Source: Parcubacteria group bacterium
GTDB lineage: Bacteria > Patescibacteriota > Minisyncoccia > SW-4-49-11
Direction of reading: 5' to 3'
Assembly: GCA_003565105.1 (NCBI GenBank)
Contig: PXDG01000119.1
Coordinates: 1 to 28,996, forward strand
Length of the DNA stretch: 28,996 nucleotides
Part shown: piece by piece, positions 15,433 to 24,795 of the stretch
How positions within the stretch are numbered: position 1 is the stretch's first letter
Layout of the letters: every line of letters starts with the position of its first letter
Notes under the pieces: model-generated
What the model was told of the DNA's origin: nothing
What the model saw: only the letters and a program-made list of their open reading frames with translations
The model's database searches: none
Made by a program: the position numbers and the translations under genes

Positions 15433-17310
15433 TTAATCTTCTTTTTTCTCTTCGAAATCAGCATCTTTTGGTTGATCAGCATTTGATCCAGCAGGTTCTT
15501 GATCTTCTGGAGCTTGATAAAGTTTTGCCCCGACTTCTTGAGAAACTTTAGACAACTCATCAAGAGCGGTTTGAATCTTATCTTTATCATCTCCGTCTTT
15601 AACTTCTTTGACGGCTGTAATCTGTTCTTCAAGCTTAGTCTTATCTGCTTCCTCAATTTTTTCTTTATTGTCAGAAATCATTTTTTCGGTTGCATAAACA
15701 AGATTATCAGCTTGGTTTCGAATTTCTACTAGTTCTTTCTGCTTTCGATCTTCTTCTGCATGTGCTTCTGCATCCTTAGTCATTTTTTCGATATCTTCAT
15801 CAGAAAGACCAGAGGAAGCTTCAATTCGAATGGATTGCTCTTTGTTGGTAGCTTTATCTTTGGCCGTTACTTTCAAAATACCATTAGCATCAATATCAAA
15901 GGTCACTTCAACTTGAGGGACTCCGCGTGGCGCTGGAGGAATTCCATCAAGAATGAATCGCCCGAGTTGCTTATTGTCTTTTGCAAACTCTCGCTCACCT
16001 TGAACCACATTGATGTCTACAGATGGTTGGTTATCAGAAGCAGTAGAAAATACTTGTGATTTAGAAACAGGAATGGTGGTATTTCGCTCAATAATTTTGG
16101 TGGCGACACCTCCCATAGTCTCAATTCCTAAAGAAAGGGGACTTACATCCAATAACAGAACATCTTTGACATCTCCTTGCAGAATTCCACCTTGGATTCC
16201 AGCTCCAATTGCTACTACTTCATCTGGGTTAATCTCTTTATTTGGTTCTTTTCCAAAGAGATCTTTGACAAAAGATTGGATTGCAGGCATTCGAGTTTGC
16301 CCTCCGACAAGAATTACTTCATCAATGTCTGACTTCGTAAATCCTGCGTCTGCGAGAGCTTTCTCACAGGGTTCTTTGGTTCGTTCAATCAAGTCTCGTA
16401 CCAGTTCTTCTAGTTGCGATCGAGTCATTGTTAGATTGAGATGTTTTGGTCCAGTTGCGTCACTCGTAATGAATGGGATATTCACCTCAGTTTGCATTGA
16501 ACTCGAAAGTTCAATCTTAGCTTTTTCAGCGGCTTCTTTTAATCGTTGAATGGCAAGAGTGTCTCCAGACAAATCAATTCCTTGGTCTTTCTTGAATTCA
16601 GATAAAAGATAATCCATTACTTTCTGGTCGAGATCATCTCCTCCTAAATGAGTATCTCCATTGGTTGCTCGTACTTCAATAGTATCTTCTGATACTTCGA
16701 GTACAGATACATCAAAGGTTCCTCCTCCAAAATCATAGACTACGATTTGTTGATCTTTCTTCTTATCAAATCCATAGGCAAGAGCTGCTGCTGTTGGCTC
16801 ATTGATAATTCGTTTTACATCGAGTCCAGCAATTTTACCAGCATCTTTGGTTGCTTTTCGTTGAGAATCATCAAAATATGCTGGTACGGTAATAACTGCC
16901 TCTGTGATCTCTGTCCCAAGTTTTGCTTCCGCATCTGCTTTGAGTTTTTGAAGCACCATTGCAGAGATTTCTGCTGGCTGATACCACTTATCTCCCATCT
17001 TAATATCACATCCACCATTTGAGGCTTCTCGGATTTGATATGGAAGCAATTCTTTATCTTTTTGTACTTGTGGATCAGAATATGGACGACCAATCAATCG
17101 TTTCGCTGAAAATATGGTATTTTCAGGATTTACAACGGCCTGTCTTTTAGCGACGACTCCTGCCAGTCGCTCTCCATTTTTTGACATAGCAACAATAGAC
17201 GGTGTGGTACGGTTTCCTTCAGAGTTTTCCAGAATTTTCTTTTCTCCTCCTTCGATAACCGCCATGGCCGAATTGGTTGTTCCCAAGTCAATTCCTAAAA
17301 TTTTGCTCAT
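15433..17310 (-). CDS. dnaK: Hsp70 chaperone DnaK
   Basis: ATP-dependent chaperone that binds exposed hydrophobic segments of client proteins with DnaJ and GrpE. The 625-residue product has the nucleotide-binding domain at about 1-375 (phosphate loop GIDLGTTNSAMAVIEGG; IINEPTAAALAYGFD; VYDFGGGTFDVSVLEV; VILVGGQTRMPAIQ), the linker 'VLLLDVSPLSLGIET', the substrate-binding beta domain and the helical lid, ending in an acidic Glu/Asp-Lys tail ('FEEKKED'). Length is normal. It is a single-gene unit with a consensus promoter, CIRCE operator and terminator. grpE, dnaJ and hrcA are not in this window, unlike the common hrcA-grpE-dnaK-dnaJ order. Confidence 0.98.
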   Translation of the reverse strand: MSKILGIDLGTTNSAMAVIEGGEKKILENSEGNRTTPSIVAMSKNGERLAGVVAKRQAVVNPENTIFSAKRLIGRPYSDPQVQKDKELLPYQIREASNGGCDIKMGDKWYQPAEISAMVLQKLKADAEAKLGTEITEAVITVPAYFDDSQRKATKDAGKIAGLDVKRIINEPTAAALAYGFDKKKDQQIVVYDFGGGTFDVSVLEVSEDTIEVRATNGDTHLGGDDLDQKVMDYLLSEFKKDQGIDLSGDTLAIQRLKEAAEKAKIELSSSMQTEVNIPFITSDATGPKHLNLTMTRSQLEELVRDLIERTKEPCEKALADAGFTKSDIDEVILVGGQTRMPAIQSFVKDLFGKEPNKEINPDEVVAIGAGIQGGILQGDVKDVLLLDVSPLSLGIETMGGVATKIIERNTTIPVSKSQVFSTASDNQPSVDINVVQGEREFAKDNKQLGRFILDGIPPAPRGVPQVEVTFDIDANGILKVTAKDKATNKEQSIRIEASSGLSDEDIEKMTKDAEAHAEEDRKQKELVEIRNQADNLVYATEKMISDNKEKIEEADKTKLEEQITAVKEVKDGDDKDKIQTALDELSKVSQEVGAKLYQAPEDQEPAGSNADQPKDADFEEKKED

Positions 17311-17343
17311 AGTTATATATCGTTAGGTTTCTAACACTCTTTT

Positions 17344-17373
17344 ATTATAATGAATTTAGCACTATATTGTCAA
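17344..17373 (-). promoter_or_regulatory. Consensus sigma-70 promoter of dnaK
   Basis: On the minus strand a perfect TTGACA (17368-17373) and a perfect TATAAT (17344-17349) are separated by 18 bases. The predicted start is near 17337, giving a leader of about 27 bases with no clear Shine-Dalgarno. A short inverted repeat, GTTAG (17322-17326) and CTAAC (17331-17335), falls in this leader. The -35 lies inside the CIRCE element, so repression would work by blocking polymerase. Confidence 0.85.
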
Positions 17374-17382
17374 GACTGCTAA
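17356..17382. promoter_or_regulatory. CIRCE element, HrcA operator of dnaK
   Basis: CIRCE is TTAGCACTC, nine bases, GAGTGCTAA, and is bound by the heat-shock repressor HrcA. Here TTAGCACTA (17356-17364), exactly nine bases (17365-17373) and GACTGCTAA (17374-17382) match at 16 of 18 positions. The element covers the dnaK -35 box and part of the spacer, a standard repression geometry, and its right arm includes the last bases of tatD. The implied hrcA gene is not in this window. Confidence 0.85.
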
Positions 17383-18161
17383 AGCTGAAAAACCGTTCGT
17401 GAATTCATATCGAGTTGACGTTCTAGTTCTTCACAAGGAATATTTCTCAATTCTGAGATTTTTTCAAGAATTGTGGATAAAAAAGTAGGTTCATTTCTCA
17501 ATCCTCTGTATGGTACAGGGGCTAAATAAGGTGAGTCCGTTTCAATAAGGAGTCTATCAATAGGAACTCCTTTTGCTGAAGCTTGAATCTCTTCTACTTT
17601 ATTGCGAAAAGTAACGATTCCAGAAAAGGAAAAGTAAGAAATATTATCTAATGATGATAATTTGCTTACCCATTCAGGACTTCCAGTAAAACAGTGATAG
17701 ATAACGGTGAGTTCTTGACCCTGATATTCAGCTAAGAGGTTATAGGTTTCTTCAAAAGAATCTCTGGTATGTATAATCAACGGCTTTTTGAGATCAAGAG
17801 CAATTTCAATTTGGCATCGAAAAATATCTTCTTGAGCTTGATAGACTTCTTCTTTTGAATTGTAATGAAAATCAAATCCTGCTTCTCCAATTGCTACCAC
17901 TTTAGAATGTCGTGCTCGTTGACTAAATTGGCGGATATTTTGAGGACAGAAAGATACTTCTGTAGCTTCATGAGGGTGTACTCCCATTGTTGCCCAGATA
18001 ATTTCAGGGTTTTCTTCAGCAAGATAGATTGCTTGATCTGAGTCTTCACAGTTTGTTCCAACGGTAACGAGGTGGATGTCTTTAGATCGAAGGTTTTTAA
18101 TAATAGCCTCTCTATCATTATCAAATTCCGATGAATGGAGATGGCAGTGCGTATCAAACAT
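17379..18161 (-). CDS. tatD: TatD-family metal-dependent deoxyribonuclease
   Basis: TatD enzymes are TIM-barrel metal-dependent hydrolases with 3'-5' DNase activity, linked to DNA repair and quality control. The 260-residue product shows the metal ligands H5 and H7 (FDTHCHLHS), E93 (AIGEAGFDFHY), H131 (LIIHTRDS), H156 (IYHCFTGS) and D209 (LIETDSPYLAPVPYRGLRNEP). Length is normal. Its ATG overlaps the stop of the penicillin-binding protein gene by one base (TAATG), so the two are coupled. Its stop codon lies within the CIRCE element of dnaK. Confidence 0.94.
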   Translation of the reverse strand: MFDTHCHLHSSEFDNDREAIIKNLRSKDIHLVTVGTNCEDSDQAIYLAEENPEIIWATMGVHPHEATEVSFCPQNIRQFSQRARHSKVVAIGEAGFDFHYNSKEEVYQAQEDIFRCQIEIALDLKKPLIIHTRDSFEETYNLLAEYQGQELTVIYHCFTGSPEWVSKLSSLDNISYFSFSGIVTFRNKVEEIQASAKGVPIDRLLIETDSPYLAPVPYRGLRNEPTFLSTILEKISELRNIPCEELERQLDMNSRTVFQL

Positions 18162-20950
18162 TATAAGGGAAATTTAATTGTATCACTCGTGGACACATTG
18201 TTAGAATCATCAATAGCTCGTACATAAAATTCAAACTTTGTAGCTCCAGGAGGAGGTGAATATTCATAGGTATAGAGGTTTCCAGAGGTCGGACTTGAGA
18301 CAGTCGCAATTCTTTTTTCGGTTTCTCTATCCCAAAATTCTACTGTATCAACTTCTCCATCTTCATCTGTCACACGTGCCTCAAGTAAGAACTGGGTTAA
18401 TGGAGTTCCAGAAACTTTAAAGTCTCTAATTTCTGGAGCATCTTGATCGAATTCGACATCAAAGGTAACTTCGGCTTCACCTCGATTAAAGAATGTATCA
18501 AAAGCACGAACAGTAATGGTGTTCTGACCATCTTTTTTGAGAGATATTTCTCGAGTAAAGGATGAATTGTCACTTGAGAATACTGACTCATCATTCAGAT
18601 ACACATCAACTTGCTCAACCCCTTGAGGCGCATTTACTGAGACAGTAAGAGATACTGTCTGAGACTGTATGGTGGCTCCATTTGAAGGATTGGATATGGT
18701 GATTTCTGGGCGATTTTCTTCACTATAATTCGATTCATCATCACTTTCAGCTGGAGGTCTTCTACTATATTCTTCTCGGCCAGCGGCCCAATTTCTTACC
18801 CCTTGCTCCCAACGTTCATACATTGGATCTGCAGTAGGATCAGAAGGGATATCACCGAGTGGATCAGATAGATCTACATAATGCAGAATATTGTGAACAG
18901 TCTTATATTCTCGTTCTTCTACAAGTTCAGGAGGGGTTCTATCTGTTGCTCGTTTTCCTGTTATTCGATTTACTTTTATTCGTTGAATTCTTTCAAATCC
19001 TCCGTCCATCATTGGTTTTTCAATGTCTACGGGATCAGGATCAGTGAAGGATCCTGCAGGACGAATAGCTACTGCTTCTCTCATAAATCTATTCCAAATT
19101 GGGGCAGCTACGACGGATCCATCTGCACCATTCGTCATAGGGCTATTATCATTTTTTCCTACCCAAACCCCAGCGACAAGGTTATCAGTGTACCCAACTG
19201 TAAGAGCATCGCGGAATTGTTGGCTAGTTCCTGTTTTTGCAGCTGCCTGTACTCCTGGTACGGAAAGATTATTTGTAAAACCAAACACAGGAGATCGGGC
19301 ATCATTATCCGATAAGACATTTGTAATTTGTCGAGCTACTTGAGTTGATAAAACTCGTTTTTGACTTGATTCCCACGAATAGAGAGTCTCACCTCTTGTA
19401 CTTGTAACCTGCATAATTCCTGTAAGCGGATTATGCATTCCATCGTTAGCAAATGCACCATATGATCCAAAGTGTTCGATTAATTTAAGATCAACTCCTC
19501 CAAGTGCCATTGCTAATCCAGCTTGTCGATCTTCAGTATAATCAGTAATACCTAATTCGAACCCAAGTCGTTTAGTATCATTAATTCCAGCTAAGTAAAG
19601 GGTCTTTACTGCGGGTATATTTAAGGATGTAGCAAGTGATCTTCGTAATGAAACGGGCCCGTTAAACCTCAAGTTAAAGTTGTTTGGTTCGTATGGTGGT
19701 AATCCTGGGGTTAGTTCAAAATTTGTCGGTAAATCAAATACGTATGTTTCAGGATGGAATCCTTTTTCAAAAGCGGAAGCATAAATTAAAGGTTTAATAG
19801 ATGACCCTGGTGATTGAGAACTGGTAAGAACATTTACATTTCCATCATTTTCGGTATCAAAATAATTTCGAGAACCAACCATTGCTAAAATGTCTCCGTT
19901 TTCAGGATTTATTGCTCCAAGAGCAGCATTTTGCGCATCGAATCGTGCTCGATTCGGTTCAAGTTCTTCTCGAACTGCTCGTTCTGCAATCTGTTGAAGT
20001 TCCCAGTCTAATGTTGTCTGAATTCTAAGGCCACCTTGTTCAAGAAGTTCTTCTCCAAATTGTTCTGCTAACTGTTCTCTGACATAAAATACGAAGTGAG
20101 GAGCTTTAATATTTCGAGCAAAAGGCTGAATCACTAACTCTTTTTCTTTTTGTTCTTCATATTCTTCTTGGCTCAAATACCCTTCATCTCTCATTAATCT
20201 AAGAACGAATTGTTGTCGATTCACGAGTGATTCAAAGTTTGATCCGTAAGGAGAAAAATAGGTTGGTCGCTGAATCATTGCTGCCATCATCGCTGCTTGA
20301 TACGGTTCTACATCACTTGCATCAACCCCAAAAAATGTTTGAGCTGCTGCTTGAACACCATAAGTCTGTCCTCCAAACGGAATTTCGTTGAGATATAATG
20401 TTAGAATCTCATCCTTATCGTATCGTTGTTCAATTTGCACGGCTAAGATTGCTTCCCGTGCTTTTCGCATCAAACTTCTTTCGTTTGTGAGAAGTGCATT
20501 TTTAACAAACTGTTGAGTAATGGTTGAGGCTCCGCCACCAATTCCTCTTCCTGTAACATTTGAAAAAGCTGCTCGGGCGATAGCTCGTGGACGTATCCCA
20601 ATATGATCATAAAAAGCTTGATCTTCAATTGCAATAAAAGCTTGTTTTAAGGTATCTGATATTTCTTCACTAGAAATAATACGTCTGTTTTCATCACCTG
20701 AAATTTCATATAATAGTACTTCACCTGTCCTATCATAGATTTGAGACGACTCAGCAATACGACGTTCATCAAGATTGACTACACTGGGAAGATCTTTAGC
20801 TACAAATACATATGCTGCTCCGACTATGCTGACACTGAGTAAACAAAAAACTCCGAGAGTATAGAGAGACCATCGTACCCAACGTTTTTGTAGCCATTTA
20901 TTCTGAGCGATTTTTTGCTTAAATGTTGAAAATATTTTGAGATTCTTCAT
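18161..20950 (-). CDS. Class A penicillin-binding protein (GT51 glycosyltransferase plus transpeptidase) with C-terminal beta-domains
   Basis: Bifunctional peptidoglycan synthase polymerising lipid II and cross-linking stem peptides outside the membrane. The 929-residue product has a basic cytoplasmic tail, a membrane anchor at about 29-51, and a GT51 domain with catalytic E109 (IAIEDQAFYDHIGI), 'GGGASTITQQFVKN' and 'YLNEIPFGGQTYGVQAAA'. The transpeptidase domain has S383-x-x-K386 (PGSSIKPL), S442-L-N444 and K572-T-G574. After a low-complexity linker (about 725-745) come two Ig-like beta modules (about 748-835 and 838-929). It is closest to PBP1A/1C. Ig-like tails of this kind suggest wall or protein contacts. 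It forms a unit with tatD. Confidence 0.94.
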   Translation of the reverse strand: MKNLKIFSTFKQKIAQNKWLQKRWVRWSLYTLGVFCLLSVSIVGAAYVFVAKDLPSVVNLDERRIAESSQIYDRTGEVLLYEISGDENRRIISSEEISDTLKQAFIAIEDQAFYDHIGIRPRAIARAAFSNVTGRGIGGGASTITQQFVKNALLTNERSLMRKAREAILAVQIEQRYDKDEILTLYLNEIPFGGQTYGVQAAAQTFFGVDASDVEPYQAAMMAAMIQRPTYFSPYGSNFESLVNRQQFVLRLMRDEGYLSQEEYEEQKEKELVIQPFARNIKAPHFVFYVREQLAEQFGEELLEQGGLRIQTTLDWELQQIAERAVREELEPNRARFDAQNAALGAINPENGDILAMVGSRNYFDTENDGNVNVLTSSQSPGSSIKPLIYASAFEKGFHPETYVFDLPTNFELTPGLPPYEPNNFNLRFNGPVSLRRSLATSLNIPAVKTLYLAGINDTKRLGFELGITDYTEDRQAGLAMALGGVDLKLIEHFGSYGAFANDGMHNPLTGIMQVTSTRGETLYSWESSQKRVLSTQVARQITNVLSDNDARSPVFGFTNNLSVPGVQAAAKTGTSQQFRDALTVGYTDNLVAGVWVGKNDNSPMTNGADGSVVAAPIWNRFMREAVAIRPAGSFTDPDPVDIEKPMMDGGFERIQRIKVNRITGKRATDRTPPELVEEREYKTVHNILHYVDLSDPLGDIPSDPTADPMYERWEQGVRNWAAGREEYSRRPPAESDDESNYSEENRPEITISNPSNGATIQSQTVSLTVSVNAPQGVEQVDVYLNDESVFSSDNSSFTREISLKKDGQNTITVRAFDTFFNRGEAEVTFDVEFDQDAPEIRDFKVSGTPLTQFLLEARVTDEDGEVDTVEFWDRETEKRIATVSSPTSGNLYTYEYSPPPGATKFEFYVRAIDDSNNVSTSDTIKFPL

Positions 20951-21039
20951 AGGGAAGATTGATTTCTATAATGATAAAATCATACTAATTCACGTCTACA
21001 ACAGATTAATAAGTCTATTCTATTCAGTATATCTTTCTT

Positions 21040-21069
21040 ATTATATCACAGTCTGTCCTGCAGTTCCAA
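21040..21069 (-). promoter_or_regulatory. Promoter for the PBP1-tatD pair
   Basis: On the minus strand a perfect TATAAT (21040-21045) with an upstream TGA (21046-21048) forms an extended -10, with -35-like TTGGAA (21064-21069) at 18-base spacing. It overlaps the 3' end of the preceding membrane-protein gene. The leader to the PBP start would be about 82 bases. The strong -10 makes this credible; the -35 matches at only four of six positions. Confidence 0.55.
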
Positions 21070-21808
21070 GAAGACTGACTATCAATATAATAATGAATAT
21101 TAAACGAATGAGAAGAGGTTTTAGAAGATTCCCTTTAATATAATATATTTCTCGAAATATAAAAATTGAATAAAAAGTTATCAAGGTAAGAATTCCCGCT
21201 TGTGTTGTATGTGTATACGGTATTAATCGAAAAACGTGATACAGTATACTGATACCCCAAGCAATAAGCCCAGAATAAAGCAGGGCGTGAGGAATGGCAT
21301 ACAGTTGTAATAGTACAAAACTCATTACTGCTGTATAGACTAAGCAGGTAATAAAAAGGATCATTGGAGGAAGTGTCGTTACAAAGATTGCTCCAAATAA
21401 AAAAGTATACCACAAAAAAAAGGAAAGGACAGCTCCTGATAGCACAAACTGTCTATTCATCTCAATGGACTTCATTTGATTATCAGAAAGAATTTCGTGA
21501 GAGAACCAACCAACTATCCCTATAATACTCAGAACCATCCAGGTAGGAATAGTGTTTCCTGCAGTAACTCTCATAAAAACTATTGCAGAACTAATGTATG
21601 CTATAGCGTATCCCCAACTAAGAAGTGACGTATGAAACACTTGTATGAGATATCCTATGCTGAGTAAAAAAAAGATCAAAGACTGCCAACCTATAAGGGG
21701 AATCTGTTGTTTCAATAAATAGAGAAAAAGAGGCAGTATGATGAGGAAATAAAGCCCGTTCAACAAACTTGAGCTAACATTGATTTTGATACGGTACTTA
21801 AGCTTCAT
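21041..21808 (-). CDS. Polytopic membrane protein, function unknown
   Basis: A 255-residue protein made almost wholly of hydrophobic segments; I count about eight membrane spans with short loops and no soluble domain. I recognise no catalytic motif or family. It lies 41 bases after the 407-residue membrane-protein gene and 90 bases before the class A PBP gene, at the end of the glycan block. The ORF is long, ends cleanly in TAA and follows the local coding direction, so it is a real gene. A role in glycan or lipid-carrier handling is suggested only by position. Confidence 0.7.
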   Translation of the reverse strand: MKLKYRIKINVSSSLLNGLYFLIILPLFLYLLKQQIPLIGWQSLIFFLLSIGYLIQVFHTSLLSWGYAIAYISSAIVFMRVTAGNTIPTWMVLSIIGIVGWFSHEILSDNQMKSIEMNRQFVLSGAVLSFFLWYTFLFGAIFVTTLPPMILFITCLVYTAVMSFVLLQLYAIPHALLYSGLIAWGISILYHVFRLIPYTHTTQAGILTLITFYSIFIFREIYYIKGNLLKPLLIRLIFIIILIVSLLGTAGQTVI

Positions 21809-21840
21809 TAATCAGGTGTTTTAGGGCTACTAACTTTTTT

Positions 21841-21849
21841 ATTATATCA
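21841..21849 (-). promoter_or_regulatory. Extended -10 before the 255-residue membrane-protein gene
   Basis: The minus strand reads TGA (21847-21849) then TATAAT (21841-21846) directly after the stop codon of the upstream gene. Transcription would start near 21834, with a leader of about 26 bases. No good -35 is visible. The same nine bases occur before the VanZ-like gene and the class A PBP gene. Confidence 0.45.
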
Positions 21850-23073
21850 TTATTCATTCGGATTCAGGAAGGTGTGAGGGGGGCCAATAATTACTTCGCC
21901 TTGTCGAATTTCTCCATTAGCGGTAAATGTCAATGGACCAGAATATGGTAGTGTTTCTATAACTATTATATATTCTTTTCCTGAAATAACCTCTGATTCA
22001 AAAAGAGTGAAGTTATCTACAATTGGCTGACAATCAGATCGAATTCGACCTTCTAGAGAAGAATTAATAAACCATTTTTGACATTGGAGAGATTCAAACT
22101 TTCGTGAGAGTATCACAGAACCATTTTCGATAAGACGTGCTTCAAATCCGCCTGCTTCTGATTGAATGATTACAGCAAGTTCAATATAAGCAAGCCCTGA
22201 TGCTGGAGAAATGAAAGAGAACTCTAATCTTTGGGGGGAGCCTGTAGAAATAGCTAAAGCATATTGATCTGGATTAATTTTCCAATTTCTGGAAATCTGA
22301 GTCAGGTTGGGACGAATATATATTGATTCGGCATTGTCTGAAACAGTAGCAGTACTGCCCCACTCTTGAATAATTAAATATCCTGTAGCTCCAATTGCAA
22401 CAGATATACAAAAAAATATCATTTGAAAAAATCTTTGACGTATTGTGGGTGAAACTATCGATTGTATTGATACATCCTTCTCTATTGCAGTTGTTGATTG
22501 ATCAAGTGGTATGTTCAAGATCAAGATTATACAAAGCATAACAGAAATAATCATTCCCCCAAATAGTGGTATGTTTATTTGCGAGAGTAAATAGGTTCCC
22601 CAGGGTATTATGAGAAACATTGCCGCGAGAAAAAAAGCTCCTTTTCGCACACCTTGATCAAATCTATGATAATAGCTCTCACAGAAGGTATTGAATACGT
22701 ACCATTTTTTGAAAGGAATGGTTTGAGAATAAAGAGAAAACGTTCCAAATATCATTATAAAGATACTTATACTAATAAAAAGAATTGTGGTGATGAAAGG
22801 GAGATTTTGATGAATCTGAAAGATAAGGGTTGCTTGTAATAATACGAATATAATCCAAAGAGGAAATGGTTTATCATTGGATAGATTATCTTGCTTTGGT
22901 TGAGAAACGAAAAGATAGATCATAGTCAGCAGTGTAGCGATGAGTCCAAAAATTCCATCGTGAATAGGGAGAATGGTCTTTCCAAGGGCTTGTCGAACAA
23001 GAACTATTAGCCAATAGAGTCCCCAACTTACAATCACTATTGATTCGAGGTGGTGATACAGAAATTTTTTCAT
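21850..23073 (-). CDS. Membrane protein with C-terminal extracytoplasmic beta-domain, function unknown
   Basis: A 407-residue protein with about seven membrane segments in the first 235 residues (roughly 11-28, 40-57, 71-88, 93-112, 147-165, 170-188 and 215-235) and an outer C-terminal domain of about 170 residues rich in beta strands, with one cysteine pair, C331 and C348. I recognise no enzyme motif. Its ATG overlaps the stop of the 563-residue GT-C-like gene in an ATGA. The outer domain resembles that of the 446-residue protein in the same block. It may be an accessory or glycan-binding partner of the transferases, which is inference from context. Confidence 0.7.
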   Translation of the reverse strand: MKKFLYHHLESIVIVSWGLYWLIVLVRQALGKTILPIHDGIFGLIATLLTMIYLFVSQPKQDNLSNDKPFPLWIIFVLLQATLIFQIHQNLPFITTILFISISIFIMIFGTFSLYSQTIPFKKWYVFNTFCESYYHRFDQGVRKGAFFLAAMFLIIPWGTYLLSQINIPLFGGMIISVMLCIILILNIPLDQSTTAIEKDVSIQSIVSPTIRQRFFQMIFFCISVAIGATGYLIIQEWGSTATVSDNAESIYIRPNLTQISRNWKINPDQYALAISTGSPQRLEFSFISPASGLAYIELAVIIQSEAGGFEARLIENGSVILSRKFESLQCQKWFINSSLEGRIRSDCQPIVDNFTLFESEVISGKEYIIVIETLPYSGPLTFTANGEIRQGEVIIGPPHTFLNPNE

Positions 23074-24761
23074 ATATTGGTTCTTTTATAGATAGAAAAG
23101 TCTTGTAATTGATACTTCAACTCAACCTCATTAGAAATGAGGATCAATCTATATAAGGTACTATCTTCAGGAATATGTATAAGATGAGTGTAATGATCAG
23201 TTGATCGGACAGAACTTGATTTGATTAAAACATAATCAGCACGGAATAGATCATCCCAATATTGAAGAGTTTCATCAGCATCTTCTATAAACCATATTTT
23301 CGGATCCCATAAGGCCTCTCGTTCCGTATGTAACGTAATTTCTGATGTATAGGACGTGAATATACGAGCATCATCGGGAGTGTTCTCTACTATCCATTGC
23401 ATAAGCTCTGGCCAAGCATTTCTGGCTTGTTCAGTGGAAATGCCCCAATAACTATGAGTAAGATCATATGTTTCTTGTCGATGATACAGAAAGATGGATT
23501 GAAATAAGCTTAAAATCAATAGTATAAAAATAATAGCTTGAGAAGAAGTTCGTAATCGAGAAAAAATGATATAGATAAGAGTTGTACTCGATAATATTAG
23601 AATCAATATAGCGCTGTGAGTATACAGAGTATTTGTTGTAACCGTCAAGGTGATTATGATATATGGTATCACTAAAATCATATATATTGACCACACAGCT
23701 TTTGATTTAATAAACCAAAAGACAGTGGTAAAACTTATTAGTATAGCAAATAATACAATATTTATTGGATTATTTTGATTGAGAGTATGATAGATATCTC
23801 CAATATCCCAGCCCTGTTGAATCATTGTAATGAAAGAGGGATAGTGGTTATGAGGATTATCAGGTATTTTCTCTATGAGAGATGAATTAATACTACTTTC
23901 TTGTAGTTGAGCTTCAAGACCTTGATACTCTTGATCATTTGGTTGAAGCAGAATCTGTTCTACAAAGGAATATTCTATGAATGAAGATTGTAGACTAGAA
24001 GGATTTTGCTGTCCGTACATAGCATAATAAGAAGCTCCTATAATGACAGGAACTATTACAATAAGTGGTATGATATTCCAAAGCTTTCTTCTGGGAAGAT
24101 ATAACACTATTTGAATTATGAAAACCACAATAATCCCTACTATAGAGAAAATATAATGAGTCCCTAATACTGCAGAAAAAGCAAATAACATAAGAGCAGC
24201 AAAAGCTATACTGACTTGATGTGTTTGATAAAACTTCAGAGTAGCTGTGAGCCCAGCTAAGGTGAAGAGTAAGTAGAATAACTCAGGCTGAAATCCATTC
24301 AACCAAGAAGGAGGAATAATTACTATTGTTGCTGTCCAAGCTGCCAGGTACTGTCCGTAAGATAAAGAATATTGGGAGAGGATTCCAATTTGCTTAATCA
24401 ATAGTGAGCTAAAGACAACGATCCCTATTATTGCAAAAAGAGGCAATATGATACTCATCCAAGCACCAACTAAAAGACTTCCTACAACACCAATCGCATA
24501 AAGGTGCATAGGAGAATGTAAAAAGATACCGTGTTCATATATACCAGCAGTATCCACTGAACTCTTGAGTATTGAATATACTCCATCTATGGTCTCTCGT
24601 CGAATAAAATCTTGCGTAATTCCTAGGGTTAAAGAAGATTCTCCAACGGACATAAAAGAACTCTCTTGAATAATTAAGGGAAGAGAGAGTAATATAACAA
24701 AGGCTAATCCTATAATCCAGGAAATCCCTTTGCGTTGAGCAGTAATCTGTGAATAGTGCAT
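23070..24761 (-). CDS. GT-C-like polytopic membrane glycosyltransferase candidate
   Basis: A 563-residue protein with an N-terminal membrane helix, a long outer loop (about 35-85), roughly ten further spans and a soluble C-terminal domain (about 435-563). This is the GT-C fold plan of enzymes that take sugars from polyprenyl-phosphate carriers on the outer membrane face. 'WIVENTPDDARIFTSYTSEITLHTERE' in pieces, followed by 'FRADYVLI', resembles the outer domain of Dol-P-Man-type and related bacterial transferases. The first outer loop carries acidic residues but no clear DxD, so activity is uncertain. It lies 34 bases after the 446-residue protein gene and overlaps the next gene by four bases. 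Confidence 0.65.
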   Translation of the reverse strand: MHYSQITAQRKGISWIIGLAFVILLSLPLIIQESSFMSVGESSLTLGITQDFIRRETIDGVYSILKSSVDTAGIYEHGIFLHSPMHLYAIGVVGSLLVGAWMSIILPLFAIIGIVVFSSLLIKQIGILSQYSLSYGQYLAAWTATIVIIPPSWLNGFQPELFYLLFTLAGLTATLKFYQTHQVSIAFAALMLFAFSAVLGTHYIFSIVGIIVVFIIQIVLYLPRRKLWNIIPLIVIVPVIIGASYYAMYGQQNPSSLQSSFIEYSFVEQILLQPNDQEYQGLEAQLQESSINSSLIEKIPDNPHNHYPSFITMIQQGWDIGDIYHTLNQNNPINIVLFAILISFTTVFWFIKSKAVWSIYMILVIPYIIITLTVTTNTLYTHSAILILILSSTTLIYIIFSRLRTSSQAIIFILLILSLFQSIFLYHRQETYDLTHSYWGISTEQARNAWPELMQWIVENTPDDARIFTSYTSEITLHTEREALWDPKIWFIEDADETLQYWDDLFRADYVLIKSSSVRSTDHYTHLIHIPEDSTLYRLILISNEVELKYQLQDFSIYKRTNI

Positions 24762-24795
24762 TGATTCTAAGCTGTTACGATGATGAATGATTAAA

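Noticed and set aside
17331..17355. A second CIRCE element formed by CTAACACTC at 17331-17339
   Set aside because: No matching GAGTGCTAA-like arm occurs nine bases further on; only one half is present.
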